From: UBA5336 sp038522375
GTDB taxonomy: Bacteria; Pseudomonadota; Alphaproteobacteria; Caulobacterales; Hyphomonadaceae
DNA: 19,351 nt
Direction: 5' to 3'
NCBI GenBank assembly: GCA_038522375.1
Contig: JBCBKE010000057.1
Coordinates: 1-19,351, forward strand
Below the pieces are notes generated by a model. It was given only the letters and a program-made list of their open reading frames with translations, made no database searches and was not told the origin of the DNA. Positions within the stretch are counted from its first letter, which is position 1. Every line of letters begins with the position of its first letter. Shown piece by piece: positions 1 to 7,240 of this stretch. The translations under genes and the position numbers were made by a program.

Positions 1-1
1 G

Positions 2-175
2 GTCGAACGGTTTGTCCGCATGGACAGCGCGCGAACCCTGCCGGGGTCCGGGCTGGGGCTGGCGCTTGTAGAGACCGTCGCTGACGTTCACCGGGGGGAG
101 TTCCTCTTGCTGGATGGTCGGGGCCCGCCTGACCGGCCGGGGCTTAGAGCGATTTTACGCTTGCCACTTGCGTGA
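2..175 (+). CDS. Sensor histidine kinase, C-terminal end (partial)
   Basis: This is the last 57 codons of a gene that begins before the window. Residues 14-20 of the visible part read PGSGLGL, the G2 box of the HATPase_c ATP-binding fold, followed by ALVETVADVHRGEF, the helix and strand that normally follow it in two-component sensor kinases. The sequence ends in a short beta-strand (AILRLPLA) and a TGA stop, as is usual for the end of this domain. The sensor domain and the phosphoacceptor histidine are outside the window, so neither signal nor partner regulator can be named. glnE starts 14 nt after the stop on the same strand, so the two may be co-transcribed. Only the family assignment is supported. 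Confidence 0.82.
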   Translation, partial: VERFVRMDSARTLPGSGLGLALVETVADVHRGEFLLLDGRGPPDRPGLRAILRLPLA

Positions 176-189
176 GCTAGAGAGGGGCG

Positions 190-2913
190 ATGCTGACCAT
201 TCGCCCCCTCGCGTCGAACTTTGCTGACCTTTGCCAGAGGGCATCCGGCCATGCGCCTTACCTGAAGCGGTTGATCGATCGGGACCTACCCCGGCTGGGG
301 ATCGAAACCTGCGATCAGTTGGCGGGCGCCTTCACCCCATGGCTCGCGCATTGGACCGAGACCGTCGCCGCTTGCAAAGACAAGGACACCCTGATGGCCG
401 CGCTGCGCCGGGGCAAGCGTGAAGGCCACCTCATCCTCGCGCTTCAGGACCTGGCTGGGCTCGCGGGCGTCCCCGATATCACGGCGCGACTATCGGATAT
501 GGCAGACACCGCAACAGAGGCCGCGATAGCTTTTGCAGCGGCGTCGAGGGGGTTGCAGACCGATGGACTTGCCATCCTCGCCCTGGGAAAGCACGGCGCG
601 CGTGAGCTGAATTACTCAAGTGATATCGATCTTGTGGCGATCTACGATCCGAAACGCTTCGATGGCGGAGAACGCGATCCCGCCGATGCCGCCAGTCGCA
701 TCATTCGCGACATGATCGCCTTGCTCGAAACCCAAACCGCCGATGGCTACGTCTTTCGCACTGACTTCCGGCTCCGGCCCGACCCATCGTCCACCCCCGT
801 CGCGGTATCTGCGGTGATGGCCGATGCCTACTACGAGAGCGTCGGCCAGAACTGGGAGCGAATGGTCTACATCAAGGGCCGGCCCTGCGCGGGGGACAAG
901 GAGGCCGGGGCACATTTCCTGCGCGAACTCGATCCATTTGTGTGGCGTCGGCACCTCGATTACTGGGCGATCGCCGACATTCACGCAATCAAGCGCATGA
1001 TCAATGCCAAGGTTGGCGACCCCGACCTTGGAGATGTTGCCACGGACCTCAAGCTCGGCCCTGGTGGTATTCGCGAGATAGAGTTTTTTGCGCAGACCCA
1101 ACAGGTTATCCTCGGCGGCCGTGATCCGACCCTACGCGATCCGACCACCTGCGGAGCGCTCGTTCGGCTGGCCGACGCCGGCGTTGTCAGTTGGCCTGTG
1201 ACCCGAGAACTCACGGCAGCCTATGAGGCGCTCCGCGCGGTCGAACACAGACTTCAGATGTTGAATGACGAGCAAACCCACTCGCTACCCAGAAGCGAAC
1301 GCGCGCGCGACCATGTCGCCGCGCTGTGCGGGTATGATAACCGGCTGCGGTTTGAGACTGATCTCATCGCGGTACGGGAAACCGTCCATGTTCACTACCA
1401 GGACTTGTTTGCTGAAGAGGAAAGGCGCACGTCGGCGGCGAACCGGGGCAACCTGGTGTTCACCGGCGTCGATACCGATCCTGCAACCGTTGCGACCCTC
1501 CGCGCAATGGGCTTTTCAGATCCGCAGCGCGTGATCACGACGGTCCAGACGTGGCACCGCGGCCGGGTGCCCGCAACCCGCGCCCATCGCGGACGGCAGC
1601 TGCTGACGGCCCTGCTGCCAGACTTGCTGGAGAAAATGGGCGAGACCGGAGAGGCCGACACGGCCTTCACCCGCTTCACGACCTTCTTCGAAGGGCTTCG
1701 TTCCGGTGTGCAGGTGCTGTCGATGTTGCTGGCCGAGCCTGACGTGCTTGAGGACCTTGTTACGACGCTTGCGCTTTCACCGAAACTCGCGCTCACCCTC
1801 TCTCGCAACCCGACTTGTCTGGACGTCCTTGTCGATGGTGGCCAGGGCGGACGTTTGGCGATTGCCGCGGATGTGGACTTTGAAGCCGCCATGGACGAGG
1901 CACGGCGGTATCACCGTGAGGCGAGCCTGCTCATAGGGCACCGGCTCCTGCACGGCTGGCTTCCCGCGGTTGAGGCCGGCAACCTATGGTCAGATCTTGC
2001 TGATGAAACAATTCAAGCCATGGTCGATGCAGCAGAGCGCGAATGCGCCCGTCGCCTTGGTTTGCCGCCTGGACGATGGCACGTATTTGCGCTCGGCAAG
2101 CTAGGCGGGCGGGAACTGACGGCCGGCTCAGACCTCGACCTTCTTGTGCTCTATACGGCAGAGGCTGGCGCTTCTGATCCCCAGACCTGGTTCACCCGTT
2201 TTACCCAACGCCTAATTGCCGCGCTCAGCGCACCGACGGGCGAGGGCACCTTGTATGAGATCGATATGCGCCTGCGGCCGTCTGGCGGCGCGGGCCCGGT
2301 GGCGGTTAGCCTGCCGGCCTTCAAGCGTTACCAGGTCGAGGAGGCATGGACCTGGGAGCATATGGCCCTGACACGCCTCAGGCCCGTGGCGGGAGACCCC
2401 GCTCTGGCGGCGGAGGCGATGCGCCACGCGGTTTCTGCGATCACTGCCCGGGCAGATCGGGAGGAGATACTGTCTGATGTCGCGAACATGAGGGAGCGCA
2501 TGCGGACCGAAAAGCCCGCAGCCGGAGCCTGGGACCTGAAGCTTGCGCCGGGTGGTCTCGTCGATATCGAGTTCATCACCCAAGCGGCCCTTCTCACCGG
2601 CGGAAACGAAACACTGATCACAGGGAACACTGCAGAGGCGCTCGCGCGTCTTTCCAATGCTGGTGCGGTCGATGGCGCCGACGCGAAAGCCCTTTCGGAT
2701 GCGCTATTGTTTCAGCAAGCGTTGCAGCAGGTGATGCGGGTCGCCTTGGGCGATGCGGCAGTCGGCGGTCAGTTCTCGACAGGCCTGCAAGGTCGGCTTG
2801 CCCGGGCCGTGGGCGCCGACACGTTTGACGACGTCGAAACACGGCTTGCCGGTCACCAGAATGCTGTTGCTGCACTTTTTCGGAAAAAACTTCCGCAACC
2901 CGCGACGGAATAA
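190..2913 (+). CDS. glnE: Bifunctional glutamine synthetase adenylyltransferase/adenylyl-removing enzyme GlnE
   Basis: GlnE is the cytoplasmic enzyme that adenylylates glutamine synthetase when nitrogen is plentiful and removes the AMP when it is scarce, under control of PII proteins. The 907-residue product has two copies of the nucleotidyltransferase signature. The N-terminal copy (ALGKHGARELNYSSDIDL, around residues 130-148; acidic pair D145/D147) is the deadenylylase half. The C-terminal copy (ALGKLGGRELTAGSDLDL, around 634-651; pair D648/D650) is the adenylyltransferase half. Each is followed by a DxRLRP-type motif (DFRLRPDPSS, DMRLRPSGG) and an LKLGPGG/LKLAPGG helix motif. Both acidic pairs are intact, so both activities should be present. 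The length is slightly below the usual 940-990 residues. A purine-rich GAGAGGGG just before the ATG supports the start. It follows a histidine kinase by 14 nt. No other nitrogen gene is visible. Confidence 0.96.
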   Translation: MLTIRPLASNFADLCQRASGHAPYLKRLIDRDLPRLGIETCDQLAGAFTPWLAHWTETVAACKDKDTLMAALRRGKREGHLILALQDLAGLAGVPDITARLSDMADTATEAAIAFAAASRGLQTDGLAILALGKHGARELNYSSDIDLVAIYDPKRFDGGERDPADAASRIIRDMIALLETQTADGYVFRTDFRLRPDPSSTPVAVSAVMADAYYESVGQNWERMVYIKGRPCAGDKEAGAHFLRELDPFVWRRHLDYWAIADIHAIKRMINAKVGDPDLGDVATDLKLGPGGIREIEFFAQTQQVILGGRDPTLRDPTTCGALVRLADAGVVSWPVTRELTAAYEALRAVEHRLQMLNDEQTHSLPRSERARDHVAALCGYDNRLRFETDLIAVRETVHVHYQDLFAEEERRTSAANRGNLVFTGVDTDPATVATLRAMGFSDPQRVITTVQTWHRGRVPATRAHRGRQLLTALLPDLLEKMGETGEADTAFTRFTTFFEGLRSGVQVLSMLLAEPDVLEDLVTTLALSPKLALTLSRNPTCLDVLVDGGQGGRLAIAADVDFEAAMDEARRYHREASLLIGHRLLHGWLPAVEAGNLWSDLADETIQAMVDAAERECARRLGLPPGRWHVFALGKLGGRELTAGSDLDLLVLYTAEAGASDPQTWFTRFTQRLIAALSAPTGEGTLYEIDMRLRPSGGAGPVAVSLPAFKRYQVEEAWTWEHMALTRLRPVAGDPALAAEAMRHAVSAITARADREEILSDVANMRERMRTEKPAAGAWDLKLAPGGLVDIEFITQAALLTGGNETLITGNTAEALARLSNAGAVDGADAKALSDALLFQQALQQVMRVALGDAAVGGQFSTGLQGRLARAVGADTFDDVETRLAGHQNAVAALFRKKLPQPATE

Positions 2914-2963
2914 CGAAACCGGTCCGTTCAATGGAGGCTCAGTGGGCAAACCAGAACCAGAAC

Positions 2964-2968
2964 AAGGA
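2964..2968 (+). promoter_or_regulatory. Ribosome binding site deciding the EF-hand gene start
   Basis: AAGGA lies 10 nt before the ATG at 2979 and favours that start, which coincides with the beginning of the signal peptide, over the in-frame ATG at 2931. Confidence 0.55.
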
Positions 2969-2978
2969 CCTTTCTCCC

Positions 2979-3500
2979 ATGAAGAAAACAATAACCTTCG
3001 CAATCGCTGGCACCGCACTTCTCATCGCTGGGACAGGCGTCATTTCCCACGCCCAGCAAGACCCTGACGATCGCCCCATGGACCGTGGCGAACGCCGCGC
3101 CATGATGAAGGAGGCGGCCATGGAACGCTTCGCGGACTTTGACATGAACGCAGACGGTGAAATCACGCAGGCCGAAGTGGAAGCCAAGCGGGCGGCAGAC
3201 TTTGCCGCTGCCGATACCGATGCAAGCGGCGGCTTGTCACCGGATGAAGTTGCGGCCTGGCAGGCGGTACAGCGGGCCGAGCGCGAGGCGCGCCGGGCCG
3301 CGTCCCGGTTCGAGCGGGCCGATGAGAACAGCGATGGTGTAATCGGTCTCGATGAGTTTGGCGACCGACAGGTCACGATGTTCGAGCGCATCGATGAAAA
3401 CGGCGATGGAACCATCACCGAAGCAGAGATCGAAGCCGGCATGAAGAAGATGGCCAGACGGGCCCGCCACCACCGCGGCGGCGAGGGCCGTGGCCGATAG
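2979..3500 (+). CDS. Exported EF-hand calcium-binding protein with four loops
   Basis: This 173-residue protein begins with a clear signal peptide (MKKTITFAIAG, hydrophobic to about residue 22, likely cut after SHA at 23-25), so it should act in the periplasm. Four EF-hand loops follow: 55-66 (DMNADGEITQAE), 79-90 (DTDASGGLSPDE), 115-126 (DENSDGVIGLDE) and 139-150 (DENGDGTITEAE). Each has acidic or polar residues at positions 1, 3, 5 and 12, so calcium binding is very likely; the second loop (DASGG) is the least typical. The tail is basic and histidine-containing (RRARHHRGG). I chose the ATG at 2979 over the in-frame ATG at 2931 because it starts exactly at the signal peptide and has AAGGA upstream. 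It precedes the sigma/anti-sigma genes by 123 nt with a hairpin in between, and is inferred to belong to the same envelope module. Its exact role is unknown. Confidence 0.88.
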   Translation: MKKTITFAIAGTALLIAGTGVISHAQQDPDDRPMDRGERRAMMKEAAMERFADFDMNADGEITQAEVEAKRAADFAAADTDASGGLSPDEVAAWQAVQRAEREARRAASRFERADENSDGVIGLDEFGDRQVTMFERIDENGDGTITEAEIEAGMKKMARRARHHRGGEGRGR

Positions 3501-3543
3501 CCGAAAGGCGTTCGGAGCATCCCTGTGGGGTTTCAGGCCCTGT

Positions 3544-3572
3544 AGGGGTCGCCGGATGCGGAAGCGACCCCT
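3544..3572 (+). terminator. Stem-loop between the EF-hand and sigma factor genes
   Basis: AGGGGTCGC (3544-3552) pairs perfectly with GCGACCCCT (3564-3572), giving a 9-bp stem with an 11-nt loop, 43 nt after the EF-hand stop and 51 nt before the sigma factor start. No T-run follows, so it is not a textbook intrinsic terminator. It could attenuate or stabilise the EF-hand message, making the EF-hand transcript more abundant than the sigma factor transcript. Confidence 0.45.
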
Positions 3573-3623
3573 GTCCCCGCAAACCTCTTCCGCGTCCGGC
3601 CATTCTCCGCCACAGTCCTGCTT

Positions 3624-4175
3624 GTGTCCCTGGTACATGAAAGCGAAGAGATCGCGCGGGCTGCCGGAGGTGATCGGTTGGCCCAGTCTGCGCTGGTCAC
3701 GCGGCACACGCCCGGGATTTATGCCGTGGCCTTCCGCATGCTCCGAAACAGGGGGGACGCCGAGGATGTGGTCCAGGAAACGTTCCTGCGAGCCTGGAAA
3801 GCCATGCCGGGGTGGGAACCGAGGGCGAAACTGTCGACGTGGCTGCACCGGGTGGCGCTCAATCTGTGCTTCGACCGGCTCAGGCGAACGCGGGAACGGG
3901 CCACCGATAGCCCCCCCGAACAAGTCGACCATGGCCTCGGACCGGGCGAACAACTCGATCAGGCGCAACGGGTGGCAGCGATCGAAGAGGCGATCGCGAA
4001 GCTGCCGGATCGCCAAAGGGCAGCCCTTGTCCTGTGCCGCCTGGAAGGCCACACCAATATTGAGGCGGCAAGTATCATGCAGGTCAGCGTTGATGCCCTG
4101 GAAAGCCTGTTGGCCCGCGCCCGGCGAACGCTGAAGATGCAATTGCTGACCGGAAAGGACAATGGTCTTGGGTGA
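3624..4175 (+). CDS. ECF-type RNA polymerase sigma factor
   Basis: This 183-residue protein has the two-domain build of group 4 (extracytoplasmic function) sigma factors. Sigma region 2 spans about residues 20-88, with the core-binding stretch RNRGDAEDVVQETFLRAWKA and the -10-recognising STWLHRVALNLCFDRLRR. Region 4, which reads the -35 element, spans about 116-170 (AIAKLPDRQRAALVLCRLEG, then IEAASIMQVSVDALESLLAR). It directs RNA polymerase to a regulon that cannot be read here and is presumably held by the anti-sigma encoded next. The GTG at 3624 fits the family N-terminus (EEIARAAGGDRLAQ) but has no clear ribosome site. A TTG at 3678 has GGAGG seven nt upstream but would remove a conserved helix. 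The gene overlaps the following one by 14 nt. It belongs to the RpoE/CnrH-like group; the exact ECF subgroup cannot be set by eye. Confidence 0.92.
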   Translation: MSLVHESEEIARAAGGDRLAQSALVTRHTPGIYAVAFRMLRNRGDAEDVVQETFLRAWKAMPGWEPRAKLSTWLHRVALNLCFDRLRRTRERATDSPPEQVDHGLGPGEQLDQAQRVAAIEEAIAKLPDRQRAALVLCRLEGHTNIEAASIMQVSVDALESLLARARRTLKMQLLTGKDNGLG

Positions 4176-4641
4176 CCCTGAACCATCTCTCGAAGACCGG
4201 GTGATCGCATTGGTTGAGACCCATGGCGCAGATCCAGCGCTTTGGCCGCCAACAGCGCGCACAGCCGACGCACTTTCATTGATCGCCCAACCGCCCGTGC
4301 GGTTAAGCAAAGTCATGGCGGACGAAGCGGCGCTGGATGGGCTGCTGGCTGATGTCAGGCGGCCCGAGCCGTCACCCGAACTAGTGGCCAGCCTCATGGC
4401 TGATGCCCCGAGACCCAAATCCTCCGCTTTCTGGGCTCAGATCAAGGAACGACTGCGACGATCGCCCGTGCTCGCGCCCGTTGGCGGAGCCGCCGCCAGC
4501 CTGGTTTTCGGCCTGCTGCTTGGCGTTCTTTCTCCCTATGGGGGCAGCACTGGCGATGATGCGGACACCGATGCCATGATCTATGCGGCTCTGGGCATTG
4601 ATGATTTCTCCGGCGCGTTCGAGGAGTCGGGGTTTGAGTGA
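4162..4641 (+). CDS. Single-span anti-sigma-like membrane protein
   Basis: The product has 159 residues, no enzyme motif and one membrane segment at about 102-124 (PVLAPVGGAAASLVFGLLLG). The N-terminal ~100 residues should be cytoplasmic and the acidic C-terminal ~35 residues (GDDADTDAMIYAALGIDDFS) periplasmic. Near the N-terminus it carries ETHGADPALWPP (19-30), a GADPxxWP motif I associate with anti-sigma-like proteins encoded beside alphaproteobacterial ECF genes. It has no zinc-binding HxxxCxxC (ZAS) motif. Its position between an ECF sigma factor and a periplasmic sensor-like protein strongly suggests that it sequesters the sigma factor at the membrane. The start is uncertain: the ATG at 4162 lies only 2 nt after AAAGGA, whereas the TTG at 4168 has a better 8-nt spacing. 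The function is inferred from layout and topology; the sequence itself is poorly conserved. Confidence 0.72.
   Translation: MVLGDPEPSLEDRVIALVETHGADPALWPPTARTADALSLIAQPPVRLSKVMADEAALDGLLADVRRPEPSPELVASLMADAPRPKSSAFWAQIKERLRRSPVLAPVGGAAASLVFGLLLGVLSPYGGSTGDDADTDAMIYAALGIDDFSGAFEESGFE
4621..4626 (+). promoter_or_regulatory. Ribosome binding site that fixes a TTG start
   Basis: GAGGAG is followed after 7 nt by TTG (4634-4636), which opens the Spy-like reading frame inside the last codons of the anti-sigma gene. It supports TTG over the upstream in-frame ATG at 4583, whose first residues would be basic shadow sequence. Confidence 0.7.
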
Positions 4642-5164
4642 CACATCGCCTTCCCCCGCCGGGCGCCGATTCTCGTGGATCCTGACAGGATCCTTGATGG
4701 TCAACACGCTTTTGATCGGCTTGTTCATCGGCCAGATGCTTTCGGGCGGACCCCGCCCCCAAGATGAGCGACGGGCTGGGCCGGGGCGGACAGAAGCAGC
4801 GATCGCGGGAGGCGTGTTGGCAACCGTCGATCCCGAACAGAGAGCAGTGCTCAGGGAGGCGTTCCGCGAGGCTACGAAAGGCGGCCGCCCACGGTTCAAT
4901 GAGCGGCGCAAGGCCCAGCGCGAACTGCAGGCCGCCATGGTCGCTGACCCGTTCGACCCAGACCGCATGACCGCTGCTTTTCAGGCGTTGCGAACAAGCG
5001 AAACAGCGATGGAGCAGGCTATCCAGGCTGTGTTGGTCGAACAGTTCGCAGCGCTCACCCCTGAACAGCGCCGGTCTGCCGCAAAAGCGATTGGCGATCG
5101 CCGCCGGGGAGAACGCCGCCGCAGGTTTGAAGAAAGAGGGGGCTTTCGAAATGGTGAGCAGTGA
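4634..5164 (+). CDS. Membrane-anchored periplasmic Spy/CpxP-like (LTxxQ) protein, heavy-metal-sensor family type
   Basis: From the TTG start the protein has 176 residues: a short basic cytoplasmic tip, one membrane anchor at about 14-36 (SWILTGSLMVNTLLIGLFIG) and an all-helical, strongly charged periplasmic part. Two copies of the Spy/CpxP helix-capping motif are visible, VDPEQ at 65-69 and LTPEQ at 141-145. Proteins of this build beside ECF and anti-sigma genes are often called periplasmic heavy-metal sensors after CnrX/NccX. Here, however, the periplasmic domain contains no histidine and no cysteine, so metal sensing of the CnrX kind is not supported. A role in sensing misfolded protein or another envelope signal, or a chaperone-like role, is more consistent. 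The gene overlaps the anti-sigma gene by 8 nt and ends 6 nt from the convergent GGDEF-EAL gene. Confidence 0.75.
   Translation: MSDTSPSPAGRRFSWILTGSLMVNTLLIGLFIGQMLSGGPRPQDERRAGPGRTEAAIAGGVLATVDPEQRAVLREAFREATKGGRPRFNERRKAQRELQAAMVADPFDPDRMTAAFQALRTSETAMEQAIQAVLVEQFAALTPEQRRSAAKAIGDRRRGERRRRFEERGGFRNGEQ
4677..4693. repeat. Perfect 7-3-7 inverted repeat inside a coding region
   Basis: GGATCCT and AGGATCC flank a 3-nt centre (GAC), so two GGATCC hexamers lie 10 bases apart. The repeat is within the codons for the membrane anchor of the Spy-like protein, about 45 nt after its start, where RNA structure could affect translation. Confidence 0.5.
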
Positions 5165-5170
5165 ACTGCT

Positions 5171-7081
5171 TCAGGCTGCCGGTCGCTCCAGATCGGTCGG
5201 TGCAGAAATCACTCCGGGTCTGGTCGTCACGACTTCCGGACAGCCAATCCAATAACCCTGGATTAGTGAGCAGCCATAGGACGACACCAGAATTGCCGTC
5301 GCTTCGTCCTCAATCCCTTCGACACAGCATTCGATATCGAGGTCCGAGACCAATCGGATCGTCGCGCCAAGCACGTGGCGTGTTCGCGGACCCGAACGGG
5401 CCCGGAGCACAAAGGATCGGTCCAGCTTGACCTTGTCCAGAGGCAGGGCGTCCAGCATCGATAGCGACGAGTATCCCGTCCCAAAATCGTCTAGCACAAT
5501 CTTGAAACCGTTGTCCTTGGCGTCCTTGAGCCTCGCGATGTTTCGTTCGAGGTTGCGAATGGCAATCTGCTCGGTGATTTCGAGTTCGATCCGGTCGTTC
5601 GGCACGCCGTGCGACTCCAGCGTCGCCTGCAATCGGTCAAGGAATCCGTCCGAGTTGAGTTGTGATGGCGAGATGTTGATTGCCAGGTTTGTGTGGCTGT
5701 TCCTGATTGAGGGCAGGCACTGGTTCAACGTTGTCAGCAACAACCGGTCGAGCAGGCCGAGTTTTTCGGCAACGGGAACAAACTCGGTGGGACTTGGATC
5801 GTGCCCCAGCCCGCTGTTCTGCCAACGAGCCAACAGCTCATACGCGACGATTTCGCAGCCTCGCGCACGCGCAATCGGTTGAAGGGCCGCAACAAGCTGG
5901 CCGTTCTCCAACGCGCGTTCGAACGCGACCTCCAAAGCCGATGATTTCAGGCGGGCACCGTCGACAGCAACGTCGAAGCGGGCTGGGTTGCCATGGTCGC
6001 TCTTGACCCGTCGCATCGCCGCATCCGCAGCAACCAGGAGTTCTGAAACCGTTGATCCGTCTTCGCCGAAAATCGCGTACCCGATTGAAGCACCAATGAT
6101 AACGTTACCGACCTCAGACGGGATCGCCGCTGTCACGTTGGCATGAAGTTGCGCAATGTAGTGCTCCAGCTGCCGCTCCCGGTCGTCAAAGGACAGAAGG
6201 ACGGCGAACTCATCGCCTCCGAGGCGCGCCACATTGCGGGTTCCAACCGATGATCGAAGCCGGTCTGCGATCACCGTCAGCACCTGGTCCCCCACCGCAT
6301 GCCCGTACTCATCGTTGATCGGTTTGAACCGATCGAGATCGACAAAGAGAATGCAGGTGTTCGGCTGCGATTGCAGCCAGGTGTTCACGGACTGAAGGAA
6401 GGCGCGGCGGTTCTGCAGACCGGTCAGGGGATCGGTCTCTGCAATCTCGGTGGTCTGCGCGACCAGATCGCTCAGCGCTTCATGGGTTCGAATGTTCTGG
6501 ACACCTGCTGCCATCAAGTAAGCTGTCACCGTGATCATCGCGCAGACGATGATGAACTTCTCGCTGTAGGGAATACTGCTGTAGGTAATGACATAGGCGA
6601 TGGTGAGACTGGTTGTGACAAGCACAGGCGCGGCGGCCACCACCGTCTGCAATCGGCTATCTGCGTAGAATACGAAGGCATGGATCAGCGTACCGGTCAG
6701 GATTGCGATCGCCAGGAAAAAGTTCGCACCGTTTCCTGTCCAGACCAGCACCATTACCACGGCGCACCATATCGTGGGTCCGGCGAAGATATTGATGAAG
6801 TACGGAAACAATCGCGAATGGGTCGGTGCGGTTTCCTGCGCCAGCCGCCGCAGGGCGATACGGTCGAGGATTTCGTTCAGGACAACCGCGCCAATCCATA
6901 TGATTGCGACAATGGGTAGTCCAATCCAGGCGATCATGATGGCCGCGAGAACGCTTGAAATCAGCCTTGATGTGGAGTCGTCCCTGAGTTTCTTGGCGAT
7001 CGCCAAAGCGTCAGCCAACTCCCGTTCGATCGTCCACGACTGTCCAAGTATCTTTTCCAAGGTCTTTGCCCGAGCCCGCAC
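5171..7081 (-). CDS. Membrane-bound GGDEF-EAL diguanylate cyclase/phosphodiesterase
   Basis: This 636-residue protein makes and/or breaks cyclic-di-GMP. About six membrane helices fill residues 38-194 and form a sensory module that I cannot assign to a named MASE type. The GGDEF domain (about 214-372) keeps the metal-binding DLDRFKPINDEYGH (248-261) and an intact GGDEF (288-292), so cyclase activity is expected; no RxxD inhibitory site sits before it. The EAL domain (about 384-625) has ELL (415-417) in place of EAL, and keeps N469, ELEITE (499-504), DDFGTGYS (531-538), K552 and VEGIE (587-591). Most catalytic positions are therefore present and phosphodiesterase activity is plausible. Translation starts at a GTG with only a weak AAAG upstream; it is the first start after an in-frame stop. 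It has no same-strand partner nearby, and which activity dominates cannot be read. Confidence 0.94.
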   Translation of the reverse strand: MRARAKTLEKILGQSWTIERELADALAIAKKLRDDSTSRLISSVLAAIMIAWIGLPIVAIIWIGAVVLNEILDRIALRRLAQETAPTHSRLFPYFINIFAGPTIWCAVVMVLVWTGNGANFFLAIAILTGTLIHAFVFYADSRLQTVVAAAPVLVTTSLTIAYVITYSSIPYSEKFIIVCAMITVTAYLMAAGVQNIRTHEALSDLVAQTTEIAETDPLTGLQNRRAFLQSVNTWLQSQPNTCILFVDLDRFKPINDEYGHAVGDQVLTVIADRLRSSVGTRNVARLGGDEFAVLLSFDDRERQLEHYIAQLHANVTAAIPSEVGNVIIGASIGYAIFGEDGSTVSELLVAADAAMRRVKSDHGNPARFDVAVDGARLKSSALEVAFERALENGQLVAALQPIARARGCEIVAYELLARWQNSGLGHDPSPTEFVPVAEKLGLLDRLLLTTLNQCLPSIRNSHTNLAINISPSQLNSDGFLDRLQATLESHGVPNDRIELEITEQIAIRNLERNIARLKDAKDNGFKIVLDDFGTGYSSLSMLDALPLDKVKLDRSFVLRARSGPRTRHVLGATIRLVSDLDIECCVEGIEDEATAILVSSYGCSLIQGYWIGCPEVVTTRPGVISAPTDLERPAA

Positions 7082-7165
7082 TGCGTGACTTTAGCAGACC
7101 GCTCTGAAGTCCCGTCTAAGCGCGGAACGCGAACTTCTCGATTGATGTTAACCGCTGCTTTGGGT

Positions 7166-7195
7166 CTGCCCCCACCCCCACCCCCCAACGGGCAG
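7166..7195. repeat. C-tract (G-tract on the - strand) within a hairpin
   Basis: The stretch 7169-7186 is C5-A-C5-A-C6 on the + strand. CTGCCC (7166-7171) can pair with GGGCAG (7190-7195) around it. It lies between the amidase stop and the start of the GGDEF-EAL gene, both on the - strand, so as RNA it would be a G-rich hairpin or a two-tetrad quadruplex after the amidase or in the leader of the downstream gene. Confidence 0.5.
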
Positions 7196-7240
7196 GGCGG
7201 AAGCGGGTAGCATGAGCCGGACGGAGCGCCGAACAAGCGG

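Noticed and set aside
2907..2928. GGAAT...CGTT, possible ECF (EcfG-like) promoter before the EF-hand gene
   Set aside because: The spacer is only 13 nt, where 16-17 is needed, and the -35 is GGAAT rather than GGAAC.
2931..2978. Upstream ATG giving the EF-hand protein 16 more residues
   Set aside because: It would bury the signal peptide, and the ATG at 2979 has its own ribosome site.
3237..4418. Long open frame of 393 codons on the - strand across the EF-hand, sigma and anti-sigma genes
   Set aside because: It lies antisense to three well-supported genes, has no recognisable domain, and its openness is expected from high-GC codon bias on the other strand.
4583..4633. Upstream ATG for the Spy-like gene
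   Set aside because: Its first 17 residues are an arginine/serine-rich shadow of the anti-sigma gene, while the TTG at 4634 has an ideal ribosome site.
7169..7186. Three-tetrad G-quadruplex on the - strand
   Set aside because: Only three G-runs are available, so at most a two-tetrad fold can form within one strand.
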